From JAEUTH01 sp039931675 (GTDB lineage Bacteria > Bacteroidota > Bacteroidia > AKYH767-A > OLB10): DNA of 16,747 bases. The notes below the pieces were generated by a model. That model saw nothing but the letters and a program-made list of their open reading frames with translations, did no database searches and was not told the origin of the DNA. This document shows, piece after piece, positions 9,301 to 15,643 of the stretch (position 1 is the first letter of the stretch; every line of letters begins with the position of its first letter). Made by a program: the position numbers and the translations under genes. The stretch spans positions 1 to 16,747 of the forward strand of contig JBDTRM010000057.1 of assembly GCA_039931675.1 (NCBI GenBank), read 5' to 3'.

Positions 9301-9514
9301 TGCTTTACTCAAAGCTGCTGAAACAAATGGAGCGTATATTTTGTCACTAATTATTAAGCCATCAAGATTTACGAAAAATCAAGCATTGTCTCAATTTCAG
9401 GCAGTAAATGATCCGGCACGTCCTCTAATCAATTTAACAGAAGGGGAGCAGGATTTGATCCTTGTAAATTTAACAAACAGAATAGAAGAAATAATGACCA
9501 TTGAAAGCGTTTAA
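6359..9514 (+). CDS. ROCO protein: LRR-Roc-COR-TIR
   Basis: A 1051-residue soluble multidomain protein. Residues 63-357 hold about 13 leucine-rich repeats, the first twelve with an exact 23-residue period (leucines at 63, 86, 109, 132 and so on to 316). A Roc GTPase (about 410-575) has P-loop GDGAAGKTS (416-424), switch I THGI (441-444), switch II DFGGQE (473-478), NKID (527-530) and a G5-like SCK (555-557), so it should bind and hydrolyse GTP. A COR dimerisation domain follows (about 585-890), with a cysteine cluster C840, C842, C845 and C872. The C-terminal TIR domain (about 901-1050) starts KLFISYAHND, has a BB-loop-like segment (936-948), and E979 within ISTEFLASDFIISNELP is the likely catalytic glutamate of an NADase. 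LRRs usually sense, Roc-COR switches, and TIR is an effector or scaffold. No signal peptide or membrane helix is seen. Start at 6359 follows an A-rich leader; probably co-transcribed with the tssBC fusion. Confidence 0.93.
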   Translation: MTDLEQINKLEKLLSIDFLKNPDREIDRKPFFITNEFDEIVVLSLSGKDLSKSKVNFNLFKSLEDLRLSFCELKELPGSVFEITKLKRLQITGNDLKSISGNLKNLTNLEWLSLRRCSIKDLPKIIFDLKKLKILNVSANYISSIPDEILKLEKLESLDLGHNKFETFPEVVGDINSLKIFEYYGNDLNTFPTAITNIKNLFHLHLTGCGLKAIPDTFRNFQKLKILELGNNQLREIPQAILESVRLSKLKLASNFIKQIPESISSLKNLESLDLSDNELTELPVGLLELENLKELDLHRNNLNLISAKISSLKNLNTLNLSNNSIKEIPFELSQIDNVYLQNNQISAIPYQIVLSVKEISYSKKSFLSSFNFNGNPVSIPPLEVVSNGRDACIAWYKSQQEQTSYIKELKVLVIGDGAAGKTSLINRICDNKFNSNESTTHGINIRRTSLNTPHFNFIENFKDADVNLNIWDFGGQEIMHASHQFFLSRRALYILVIDSRKDQKTEYWLNHIVTFGGDSPVLIAMNKIDDNPSHELNRKSLQDKYPVKGFFPLSCKDGRGLQEFFKGLAEEVSNSTMLKEKWNLKWLAVKNTLQLMKQNYVSYENFLAICRQNDLTDKEQQKTLLGYLHSLGIVLHFPDFELKDTNVLNPKWVTEAVYKIINSKLLAEKKGILDKNDLDYILNEEQSDSVHDEFKLNVHYTATEQNHIINLMFKFELCYNYSGNSILVPDLLIVEEPDFPFNYKDALKYILEYEFLPKSIIARFIVKMNMHVNKDLNWRTGVVLTYDGNEAVVKSDETTKRISVWVNGIDKRGYFSVIRSVFMGINKNLQHLPEELIPCICTECKNNQTPYFFKYSVLLKAKQRQKFDWPCERSSENVKILNMIDDIIMEAPEQIKENKRTKLFISYAHNDIIWLDRLKIHLKAIANEGLEINVWDDTLIKAGMNWKNEIQKTLNQTKIAILLISTEFLASDFIISNELPALLKAAETNGAYILSLIIKPSRFTKNQALSQFQAVNDPARPLINLTEGEQDLILVNLTNRIEEIMTIESV

Positions 9515-9812
9515 ATTTTTACTTATATAATTACAGCTACCCCGCTATCGGAAAGCGTCTTCGCTTGAATGCCTCTGCAAAGTATTTAGCACCACAAAAC
9601 TAATTCCCAAAACTGAAACTTCTATTCCAATTACTTTTCTTTCAACCAACCATTTGTAGTAGTACAATCATTCTTTTTTACTTCAAAAAAGTTTCTTCCA
9701 GAATGACACGGGCGGAAGTTTTCTCTCAATCAACCATTTATGGTAAGACAATCATACGTTTCCATTGCACAGAAGTTTCTTTCAGAATGACATGGATGGG
9801 GTTTTATTCCAA
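9515..9812. other. Convergent intergenic region
   Basis: 298 bp between the 3' ends of the ROCO gene (+) and the glycosyltransferase gene (-). A small AAGCG-TCTT-CGCTT hairpin lies near 9553-9566, without a T-run, so it is a weak terminator candidate. The second half is filled by two tandem copies of an ~84-bp repeat, annotated separately. No coding sequence is supported. Confidence 0.6.
9637..9805. repeat. Two tandem degenerate copies of an ~84-bp repeat
   Basis: Copy 1 (about 9637-9721) and copy 2 (about 9721-9805) align along nearly their full length at an offset of 83-84 bp. Shared blocks are TCAAyCAACCATTT, a GTA(A/G)-type spacer, ACAATCAT, a T-rich middle, AGTTTCTTyCAGAATGACA and a terminal GTTTT. 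The copies differ by scattered substitutions and one indel, so the duplication is not recent. The AGAATGACAyGG block resembles a phrase I associate with dispersed Bacteroidota intergenic repeats. Its role is unknown; it may be a repeat remnant or a bidirectional termination region. Confidence 0.72.
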
Positions 9813-11300
9813 TCAATATTTTATCCAGTAAATATTTACATCCCAGCTTCCGATATGGGTTTTAATAACAGAGTCGGCATGTTGATTTAAATCTATTCCG
9901 TTTAATTTAAAAGCATTCGATGATTCCTCTTCACCGGGTTCTGAAATAATTACTACAGGCTTTTGTTTCGTGAGTATTTCTTTATCATTCATAAAATCAT
10001 ACCAAACAGGATAAGTGTAGGCTTTACATTCCCATGTTAATGAAGGAGCCCATGGTCCGATCACTTTTTTATTTAGTAAATCGTAATGCGAAAAATATTC
10101 ATTCCATTGTGCTATAGTAAATTTACGTTGCGTATAAGTTTTGTAGTAGAAAAATAAATTTGACAACAGGAGTAAAACAGTTGCTGCAATAACTACAGGT
10201 TTATACTTTGAAAATTCTTTTTCAAAATATAGATAATTTAAAACTATTGAAACCAAAACCAATATTGCAAAGTAAACACTTACCATATAGCGCGAAGGCA
10301 GGTATCCCATGGTGAGTTTTGGCAATTCACACAGCAGCCAGCAAAATATTACGAGGTAGCTTTTTCTGAAACTAAGCGATGCTTTTTTTATGAATAGATA
10401 TATGGCAATCAAAAAAGTGAATACAAAAAGTATTGCACCAATTGCAACTGATGGCGTTTTGAATATGCCGATGATATGCAGCAAAATCCTGTAAGCCCCG
10501 GTTAATGAAAGATCAAGCTGGGCTGGCTGGTGTTTGTAAACGAAAATAAAGTTATCGTAGTTAGGCAATATCCATGCTACTATATAAAGTAACATGAAAA
10601 ATAAAATGCTGGCAATACTTGTAATCAATAATTTTCCGTGAAGGGATTTATCATCATCTTTAATTAAAAGATAATCAAGCGTTAATGCAGCAATGGGAAT
10701 TACCAAAGCATAAAGGGATATAAACTTGGTATAATAAGCTGCTGCAAAAAGAGCATTTGCAAAAATCATTTTTACGATTCTCTTTTTTGAAGCTGCATTG
10801 ATCGAAATCTGAAGCAAATAACATCCTGAAAAAATAAATGCAGTGCAAAGCATTTCGGCCAATCCATAATGGGCATAGTTGAATACATAATAATTGAGAA
10901 GCACAATGCCAACAATAAACATATTCGAAAAATAAATATCACGCCTAAACCAAATCAGCAGCAGCATTAGAAATGATAAGCAAAGCACAGTTAGCCTGGT
11001 GGTTGAACTATGTATGCCAATAAATTTTAATGGTAAAAAATAAATTGCTTCAAGTAACGGGGTCTTGATAAGGTTATCATATTCATCCATTTTCAATGTG
11101 CCGTAATTAAGATAGTTGCGCACCTGTCCGGCATGTAAAGCTTCGTCACTAAAGGCATCGCGGCTTGCAGATATATTTACATCAGGATCGGAATGCAGGA
11201 ATGGAATATGCATTGCCATAACAACAAGCATTGCAATTAATGTAAAATGTCCTGAAAACTTTTGTTGAAGGGGAATCATAAAAAAGTCGTTAATTATCAT
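9813..11300 (-). CDS. ArnT/GT39-like membrane glycosyltransferase
   Basis: A 495-residue polytopic inner-membrane protein (roughly ten or more hydrophobic helices). The first periplasmic loop after helix 1 carries SDEALHAGQVRNYLNYG, in which D52-E53 fits the catalytic acidic pair of GT-C enzymes. KTPLLE (79-84) stands where these enzymes have the conserved KPPL turn. Family members transfer a sugar from a polyprenyl-phosphate donor onto lipid, glycan or protein at the periplasmic face; the acceptor here cannot be deduced. The C-terminal about 100 residues after the last helix (about residue 385 on) form a soluble domain. ATG codons 1 and 8 are both possible starts. It lies 282 bp beyond nosY across a repeat-rich gap, so I do not consider it part of the nos operon. 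Confidence 0.82.
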   Translation of the reverse strand: MIINDFFMIPLQQKFSGHFTLIAMLVVMAMHIPFLHSDPDVNISASRDAFSDEALHAGQVRNYLNYGTLKMDEYDNLIKTPLLEAIYFLPLKFIGIHSSTTRLTVLCLSFLMLLLIWFRRDIYFSNMFIVGIVLLNYYVFNYAHYGLAEMLCTAFIFSGCYLLQISINAASKKRIVKMIFANALFAAAYYTKFISLYALVIPIAALTLDYLLIKDDDKSLHGKLLITSIASILFFMLLYIVAWILPNYDNFIFVYKHQPAQLDLSLTGAYRILLHIIGIFKTPSVAIGAILFVFTFLIAIYLFIKKASLSFRKSYLVIFCWLLCELPKLTMGYLPSRYMVSVYFAILVLVSIVLNYLYFEKEFSKYKPVVIAATVLLLLSNLFFYYKTYTQRKFTIAQWNEYFSHYDLLNKKVIGPWAPSLTWECKAYTYPVWYDFMNDKEILTKQKPVVIISEPGEEESSNAFKLNGIDLNQHADSVIKTHIGSWDVNIYWIKY

Positions 11301-11582
11301 GCGATGATAAACAAATCTGTTTAGTTATTTTTACTGCTTTAGTTTTCATTACGAAGAAGAAAAACAAGAGATGACCCGTTAGTGAGTTTGCCGCGACAGT
11401 TTCCCTCTTCTTGGGAGAGGGGTTAGGGGTGAGGTGAAATACTGATCGTGGTCTTCCTGAACTCGTTTCAGGATCTGCCGGGACTGAAGACAGACGATGC
11501 AAAGCGTGAGGCAGATGCGGACATTCGTCAGCATGACGCGAATAATTGACCTCTTTGCTTTTCCTTCGACCAATGGTTCCAA
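11301..11582. repeat. Repeat-rich intergenic DNA between nosY and the glycosyltransferase gene
   Basis: 282 bp with no credible gene. It contains stem-loops CCCTCT-N7-AGAGGG (11403-11421) and TCCTGAA-CTCGT-TTCAGGA (11455-11473), plus a G-rich run GGGAGAGGGGTTAGGGGTGAGG at 11413-11434. Read on the minus strand, the first block gives the LTPNPSPKKRE phrase that often appears as a false peptide in annotated genomes and marks a widespread intergenic repeat. A TAAACA-AATC-TGTTTA hairpin (11308-11323) lies just ahead of the glycosyltransferase start. The region is visibly more GC-rich and base-skewed than its neighbours. Confidence 0.65.
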
Positions 11583-12350
11583 TCACAAATCCTTCCTGCA
11601 AAATTTTCTTAAAGCAATCCATGAGGGAATTGCTATCCATAATAATAACACGATAGTGGAAAGAAAAGTTCCGCCAAGGCTGCCAAAAAAATCTTTAAAC
11701 AAAGCACCGGTGTAGCCCATTATTGCAGCTATATCTATTTTCAAAAGGATAAGTATGCGTACAAGGTCAATCGGGTTTAGGCATGAGAGTGCTATCATGT
11801 AATTTTCAACCGGATAATCGCTGAATTGAAAAAGAAGAAACAAAATAAGTCCATCGTAAATAAGTGTGAAATAAAACCATAGTAATATGGTAACACCTAT
11901 TCCTTTTGCTTTGTCCTTTGTAAATACTGCTGCCGTTAATGCAAAAGCAGTGAAGCAAGCTGTTAATGCAATGCCTGAAATTAGAAAGAGAAAGCTTGTT
12001 TTGTCATAAGAATACATAAGCAGCGGAATGCCACAGCCAATCATAAATGCAAAGCTAAGCGCAGCAATTAATCCCAAAAGAATGCTGAGAAAGATTGTTA
12101 TTCGCTTAATAGGTTGCGCTACGAGAAGTTCAATAAACTCAGATGAATTATAAAAGTAAATGGTGGAGAATACTCCACAAATTAAAGGGAGCACAATCAA
12201 TTCAATATTTAATAAGCTGATAATGGATTTCTCTGTGGTTTCGGAAATATTAAATACGCTGAGACTGATAACTAACAATGCAATGGTGTAGAATAAAATG
12301 ATTTTATTCTTTGCAATATCGAGCAAAACGTATTTAAAAATTTTATGCAT
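11583..12350 (-). CDS. nosY: NosY, ABC permease for nitrous oxide reductase maturation
   Basis: A 255-residue hydrophobic protein of about six transmembrane helices, matching the ABC-2-type permease NosY. It forms the NosDFY complex with the ATPase NosF and periplasmic NosD, which is required to assemble the copper centres of NosZ. Its start overlaps the end of nosF by 8 bp, and it is the last gene of the visible nos operon. The sequence alone would only say ABC-2-like permease; the gene order nosD-nosF-nosY with overlaps makes the assignment firm. Confidence 0.88.
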   Translation of the reverse strand: MHKIFKYVLLDIAKNKIILFYTIALLVISLSVFNISETTEKSIISLLNIELIVLPLICGVFSTIYFYNSSEFIELLVAQPIKRITIFLSILLGLIAALSFAFMIGCGIPLLMYSYDKTSFLFLISGIALTACFTAFALTAAVFTKDKAKGIGVTILLWFYFTLIYDGLILFLLFQFSDYPVENYMIALSCLNPIDLVRILILLKIDIAAIMGYTGALFKDFFGSLGGTFLSTIVLLLWIAIPSWIALRKFCRKDL

Positions 12351-13059
12351 TTTCTTTATAGCCCATCACTTTAGCAATGGCGCGTGATAATTTTGTTTCG
12401 TTTGTTTCCTGTTTTAGTTGTTCGATCTTTTTTTGAAAATTGATTTGTCCGTCCTGCAAATAAATTACTTCATCCACCAATTCATCAAGATCACTTAATA
12501 CATGTGACGTTATAAGTATAAGTCTTCCTTTACTTTTTTCTTTTAGAATTTTCTCTTTGAGTATTTCAGTTGATACTGGATCGAGACCTGCTGTAGGCTC
12601 ATCAAGAATTAAAATGTCGGGATTAAAAAGGAAAGAAAGACAGGCGCTTATTTTTTGCCTCGTTCCTCCGCTTAGGGTTGACATGCGTTTGTCAAAAGAA
12701 TTTTTTATTTCAAATTTTTCAATCAACTCTGTATCGCAATTTTCCCAAACTGATTTACGCACATCAATAATCATGGTGAATAATTGACTGATGGTCATGT
12801 TATCAGGATAGCGGCCTATCTGCGGCATGTAGCCAATATGTTGCCGATATAACCATTCACCTTTAACGGGTTTATTCTTTACCAATATTTTTCCGCTATC
12901 AGGAATTACCAAACCGAGAATGGATTTTATCAATGTAGTTTTTCCTGATGCATTGGGACCGATCAATGCAATGCAGCCACCTTGTGCAATGGATAAATTA
13001 ACCTCGTTAAGGGCAGTGAGCCTTCCGAATTTTTTTGAAAGATTTTCAATCTTAATCAT
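12343..13059 (-). CDS. nosF: NosF, ABC ATPase for nitrous oxide reductase maturation
   Basis: A 238-residue ATPase with Walker A GPNASGKT (34-41), Q-loop Q80 in IGYMPQ, signature LSGGTRQK (129-136), Walker B ILILDE (149-154) followed by PTAGLDP, and H-loop H186. The GPNASGKTT and LSGGTRQK variants are typical of NosF. It powers the NosDFY machine that helps deliver copper and/or sulfur to NosZ. Its ATG overlaps the stop of nosD by 4 bp and its end overlaps nosY by 8 bp, so the three are translationally coupled. Confidence 0.94.
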   Translation of the reverse strand: MIKIENLSKKFGRLTALNEVNLSIAQGGCIALIGPNASGKTTLIKSILGLVIPDSGKILVKNKPVKGEWLYRQHIGYMPQIGRYPDNMTISQLFTMIIDVRKSVWENCDTELIEKFEIKNSFDKRMSTLSGGTRQKISACLSFLFNPDILILDEPTAGLDPVSTEILKEKILKEKSKGRLILITSHVLSDLDELVDEVIYLQDGQINFQKKIEQLKQETNETKLSRAIAKVMGYKENA

Positions 13060-14291
13060 AAGGAAGTTACTTTCATTAAAGGTGCATCGTCTTTCAAATC
13101 AATGGGCGTTAAACCCGGAACTGCTTTTTCAGTTCGCTCTAAAAGCATTACCATAAAGCTGCGGAATAACATGATGCTATACGGCATCTGTTCAGCTATC
13201 ATGGAATATAAACTAACCGGACGGTAAGGTACATCCCCAACTCCATCTTTATTCAAATCATATCCCTCATATTTATCCCAATAATTATTATAGAATTTAT
13301 TTAATACCAATGTTCCGTTGGTTGCAACATCAAAAGTGTTTCCGATAAATTTATTTCTTTCAACATTAATGTCACTGCAACTGGCCTGAATTTTAAATCC
13401 CCAGCCGTTGCCTTCAAAATTATTTTTCGTTACTGAAATACGGTTGGTGCCTTCCATGTAAATGCCAATGGTATTATTTTTGAAAATATTTTTTGTGATT
13501 TCTCCGTCAGAAATTTCTTTGAGCAATATGCCGTAAGCTGAACCTCCCTGGTTATTTTCAAAAGTATTCTGAATCATATTTACATGATGCGAAAACATTA
13601 CAGCTACACCGGCACCGTTTTCGATAAAAGTATTTTGCGTGTAGGTGTCGTTATTTGAAAACATAAAGTGCAAACCATAACGCATGTTTTTGGTGCTGTA
13701 ATTATTTTTGATTTCAGAATCGGTTACAAATTCAAAATAAATTCCATCGCGATGGCCTGAAACTTTATTGCCGTTAACGAAAGCATGATTGCACTTCCAC
13801 AGGTGAATGGCATTGCCGGTGTTTTGCTCTTCGCGCTGCTTACCTGTGATTACATTATTTTTAATTGCAAAGTTTGAACAGTTGGAAACATGAATTGCAA
13901 AGCTTGCATTGATAATAGTATTGCCTTCAATCACAAAGCCGGAAGCATCAATCACTTTAATGCTTGCAAAATCATTCATGGATGAATAGCCAGAATTTTG
14001 AAACGTAATTCCCATTATTAAAAAATATTTTGCAGAAACGGTAAAAATTTCAAAGCGGCTTTCTCCGTCAATCACCGGGTTATTAATTCCGATTATTTTT
14101 AAGCTTTTGGAAATGACAATGTTTCCTTCTTTATAAATTCCTTTATCAATAAAAATGGTATCGTTTTCTTTTGCAAGTGCAATTGCCTCTTTGATTTTTT
14201 TAACAGGATGATTGTTGCCAATGGTAATCGAATTGGCATTAGTCTTTAATGCGAAAAAGAGAAATGAGAAAAAAAATACTATTCGCAACAT
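13056..14291 (-). CDS. nosD: NosD, periplasmic copper-centre assembly factor
   Basis: A 411-residue exported protein. Residues 1-20 form a Sec signal peptide with a plausible cut after AN. The rest is a right-handed parallel beta-helix of PbH1 repeats rich in Asn (for example NNVITG, NGNKVSG, KNNYST, ENGAGVAV, KNIFKNNTIGIYMEG). The C-terminal signature NYWDKYEGYDLNKDGVGDVPYRP (about 336-358) and the hydrophobic tail are characteristic of NosD, not of other beta-helix proteins. In the NosDFY complex it docks NosL and NosZ for copper transfer. The gene sits 197 bp downstream of nosL, behind a long inverted repeat, while its end overlaps nosF. Confidence 0.95.
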   Translation of the reverse strand: MLRIVFFFSFLFFALKTNANSITIGNNHPVKKIKEAIALAKENDTIFIDKGIYKEGNIVISKSLKIIGINNPVIDGESRFEIFTVSAKYFLIMGITFQNSGYSSMNDFASIKVIDASGFVIEGNTIINASFAIHVSNCSNFAIKNNVITGKQREEQNTGNAIHLWKCNHAFVNGNKVSGHRDGIYFEFVTDSEIKNNYSTKNMRYGLHFMFSNNDTYTQNTFIENGAGVAVMFSHHVNMIQNTFENNQGGSAYGILLKEISDGEITKNIFKNNTIGIYMEGTNRISVTKNNFEGNGWGFKIQASCSDINVERNKFIGNTFDVATNGTLVLNKFYNNYWDKYEGYDLNKDGVGDVPYRPVSLYSMIAEQMPYSIMLFRSFMVMLLERTEKAVPGLTPIDLKDDAPLMKVTSL

Positions 14292-14379
14292 GATTTTTAA
14301 GCTTATGCTTTAAATGATAAAAATTCAAGAGAAAATTCTTATCAAACAGCTTAGTAAAAAAATGCTTGCTCAAATCGTT

Positions 14380-14420
14380 ACCTTATTACCTTATCGCTCA
14401 GAAAAATAAGGTAATAAGGT
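14380..14420. promoter_or_regulatory. 15-bp perfect inverted repeat ahead of nosD
   Basis: ACCTTATTACCTTAT (14380-14394) and ATAAGGTAATAAGGT (14406-14420) are exact reverse complements with an 11-nt spacer. Each arm itself contains a near-tandem ACCTTATT/ACCTTAT unit. No T-tract follows on either strand, so it is not a textbook intrinsic terminator. It lies in the 197-bp gap between nosL and nosD, and could be a dyad operator, an RNA processing or stabilising stem that uncouples nosL from nosDFY, or a palindromic repeat. Confidence 0.7.
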
Positions 14421-14488
14421 TGTTATCGGGGGCTAAATATTTCTACTAAGGTTAAGATACAATTTAAGGTTGAAAGAAATGCATAAAT

Positions 14489-14935
14489 TTATTTCTTTAA
14501 AAGTTTGTTATAAACTTCGCTCCACTCCATAATAAAACCTTGCTTACCATTTTGAAAATTTATTGCATCCTGTTTATTTGCAAAAGCAGCAGCATTTCCG
14601 TTCATGGGCGAATGTACATCTTCTCCTACATAGTATGTTGCCCTGGTAACGTCAATAAATTTATTCTTAACAGAGTAATCAATAACTAATTTTTGATTTA
14701 TATCAGCATCCGTAATATTTTCATTTTTTAAAAATAAAATCATGCAGCTAACATCATCAAACTTGTAAACTTTTCCTTTGACAGTAATTAACTCTGCACC
14801 GAATTTTTCATCTACGATGGTCATTTTGCATCCGCTGCAATCTTCACTACCATATTTAATAGGTTGCGGTTTGTTGCTGCTGCATGAGAGGAAAAATGAA
14901 AGGATTAAAATGTATAAGAGATTTTTCATTATCAA
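14489..14935 (-). CDS. nosL: NosL, copper chaperone lipoprotein
   Basis: A 148-residue lipoprotein: signal peptide with lipobox FLS-C (Cys18), then the NosL motif C-S-G-C-K-M (C33, C36, M38), YKFDDVSCM (C64, M65) and a late SPMNGNAAAF element with M111. NosL binds Cu(I) and hands it to NosZ apo-enzyme with NosDFY. The length and motif order match the family. ATG codon 1 or 3 could be the start; both leave a full lipoprotein signal. It follows the NosB-like gene by 70 bp. Confidence 0.93.
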   Translation of the reverse strand: MIMKNLLYILILSFFLSCSSNKPQPIKYGSEDCSGCKMTIVDEKFGAELITVKGKVYKFDDVSCMILFLKNENITDADINQKLVIDYSVKNKFIDVTRATYYVGEDVHSPMNGNAAAFANKQDAINFQNGKQGFIMEWSEVYNKLLKK

Positions 14936-14957
14936 ACTTTGGTATTAAATCATGCCC

Positions 14958-14972
14958 AACCCTTTCAGGGTT
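14958..14972. repeat. Small hairpin between the NosB-like gene and nosL
   Basis: AACCCT-TTC-AGGGTT is a perfect 6-bp stem with a 3-nt loop in the 70-bp gap upstream of nosL. Without a T-tract it is more likely an intercistronic stem or short palindromic repeat than a terminator. Confidence 0.45.
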
Positions 14973-15005
14973 AAATTTATTACTGGTTTAATAGTCCTGA
15001 TTTCA

Positions 15006-15584
15006 TTATTTACTTTTTGATTTTCTGAATTCAATAAACCAGATTATAAATGCAATTACTACAACACCGATTACTATGTAACCACCAACATCCGGCATGG
15101 AGTATGCATCAAAGTTGAGCAGTTTTTTATGCCCGATAACAGGAGGCTGGTAACCCATACCCGGAACTTTAATAGGTGCATCGGGATTAAGGTTGTGGCC
15201 GTAATCATAACCCCACTGATAAAAATCATACAATGCCAAAACTCCGCCAATGGCCGACACAGCAAGATAGCTGAATAAAATTCTTCTGCTTCCGGTAATT
15301 GCTATTACTAAACCATAAATAATAAATGCAGCAACAACATAAACGAGGTAATTAAACTCCGGAAACATTTCCACACTTATCTTTTTCATGCCTATGTAAT
15401 GATTCAACCCGTTGATGATGTCCACATCACCTGATAGATTGTTCAGCCATATTTTCATTACCAATCCTTCGGGATATTGCGGAGCAAATAAATCAATGCG
15501 CCATACAGGAATGAAATAGGAAATAATTATGGATAATGAAGTTACTGCAATAATAACCCTTGAAATTATACTTAGCTTTTTCAT
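15006..15584 (-). CDS. NosB-like four-helix membrane protein of the nos cluster
   Basis: A 192-residue inner-membrane protein with four predicted helices (about 8-26, 78-97, 102-120 and 166-186). The conserved-looking periplasmic loops contain PVWRIDLFAPQYPEGLVMKI (26-45), NGLNHYIGMK (58-67, with H62 and M66), YDYGHNLNPDAPI (126-138), PGMGYQPP (141-148) and LLNFDAYS. These loops and the place between nosZ and nosL fit the NosB-type protein found in clade II nos clusters. Its exact role is unsettled in the family (maturation or electron supply to NosZ); loop His and Met residues could touch copper, which is inference. The symbol is left blank because I recognise the family from memory only. 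Confidence 0.72.
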   Translation of the reverse strand: MKKLSIISRVIIAVTSLSIIISYFIPVWRIDLFAPQYPEGLVMKIWLNNLSGDVDIINGLNHYIGMKKISVEMFPEFNYLVYVVAAFIIYGLVIAITGSRRILFSYLAVSAIGGVLALYDFYQWGYDYGHNLNPDAPIKVPGMGYQPPVIGHKKLLNFDAYSMPDVGGYIVIGVVVIAFIIWFIEFRKSKSK

Positions 15585-15643
15585 GAACAGAATTTAAAAT
15601 AATTAAAAAACCATCTCAACTGTGAGGGGTAAAAACAAATTAT

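Noticed and set aside
9813..11300. Glycosyltransferase as a member of the nos operon
   Set aside because: It is separated from nosY by 282 bp of repeat DNA, and GT-C enzymes have no known role in N2O reductase maturation.
11290..11640. 116-residue minus-strand frame spanning the nosY-glycosyltransferase gap
   Set aside because: It overlaps the ends of both genuine genes and its middle is the translated LTPNPSPKKRE repeat, a known source of false gene calls.
14330..14350. Possible FNR/CRP-type site ahead of nosD
   Set aside because: Only one half-site (TTGAT on the minus strand) is present; the partner ATCAA at the required spacing is missing.
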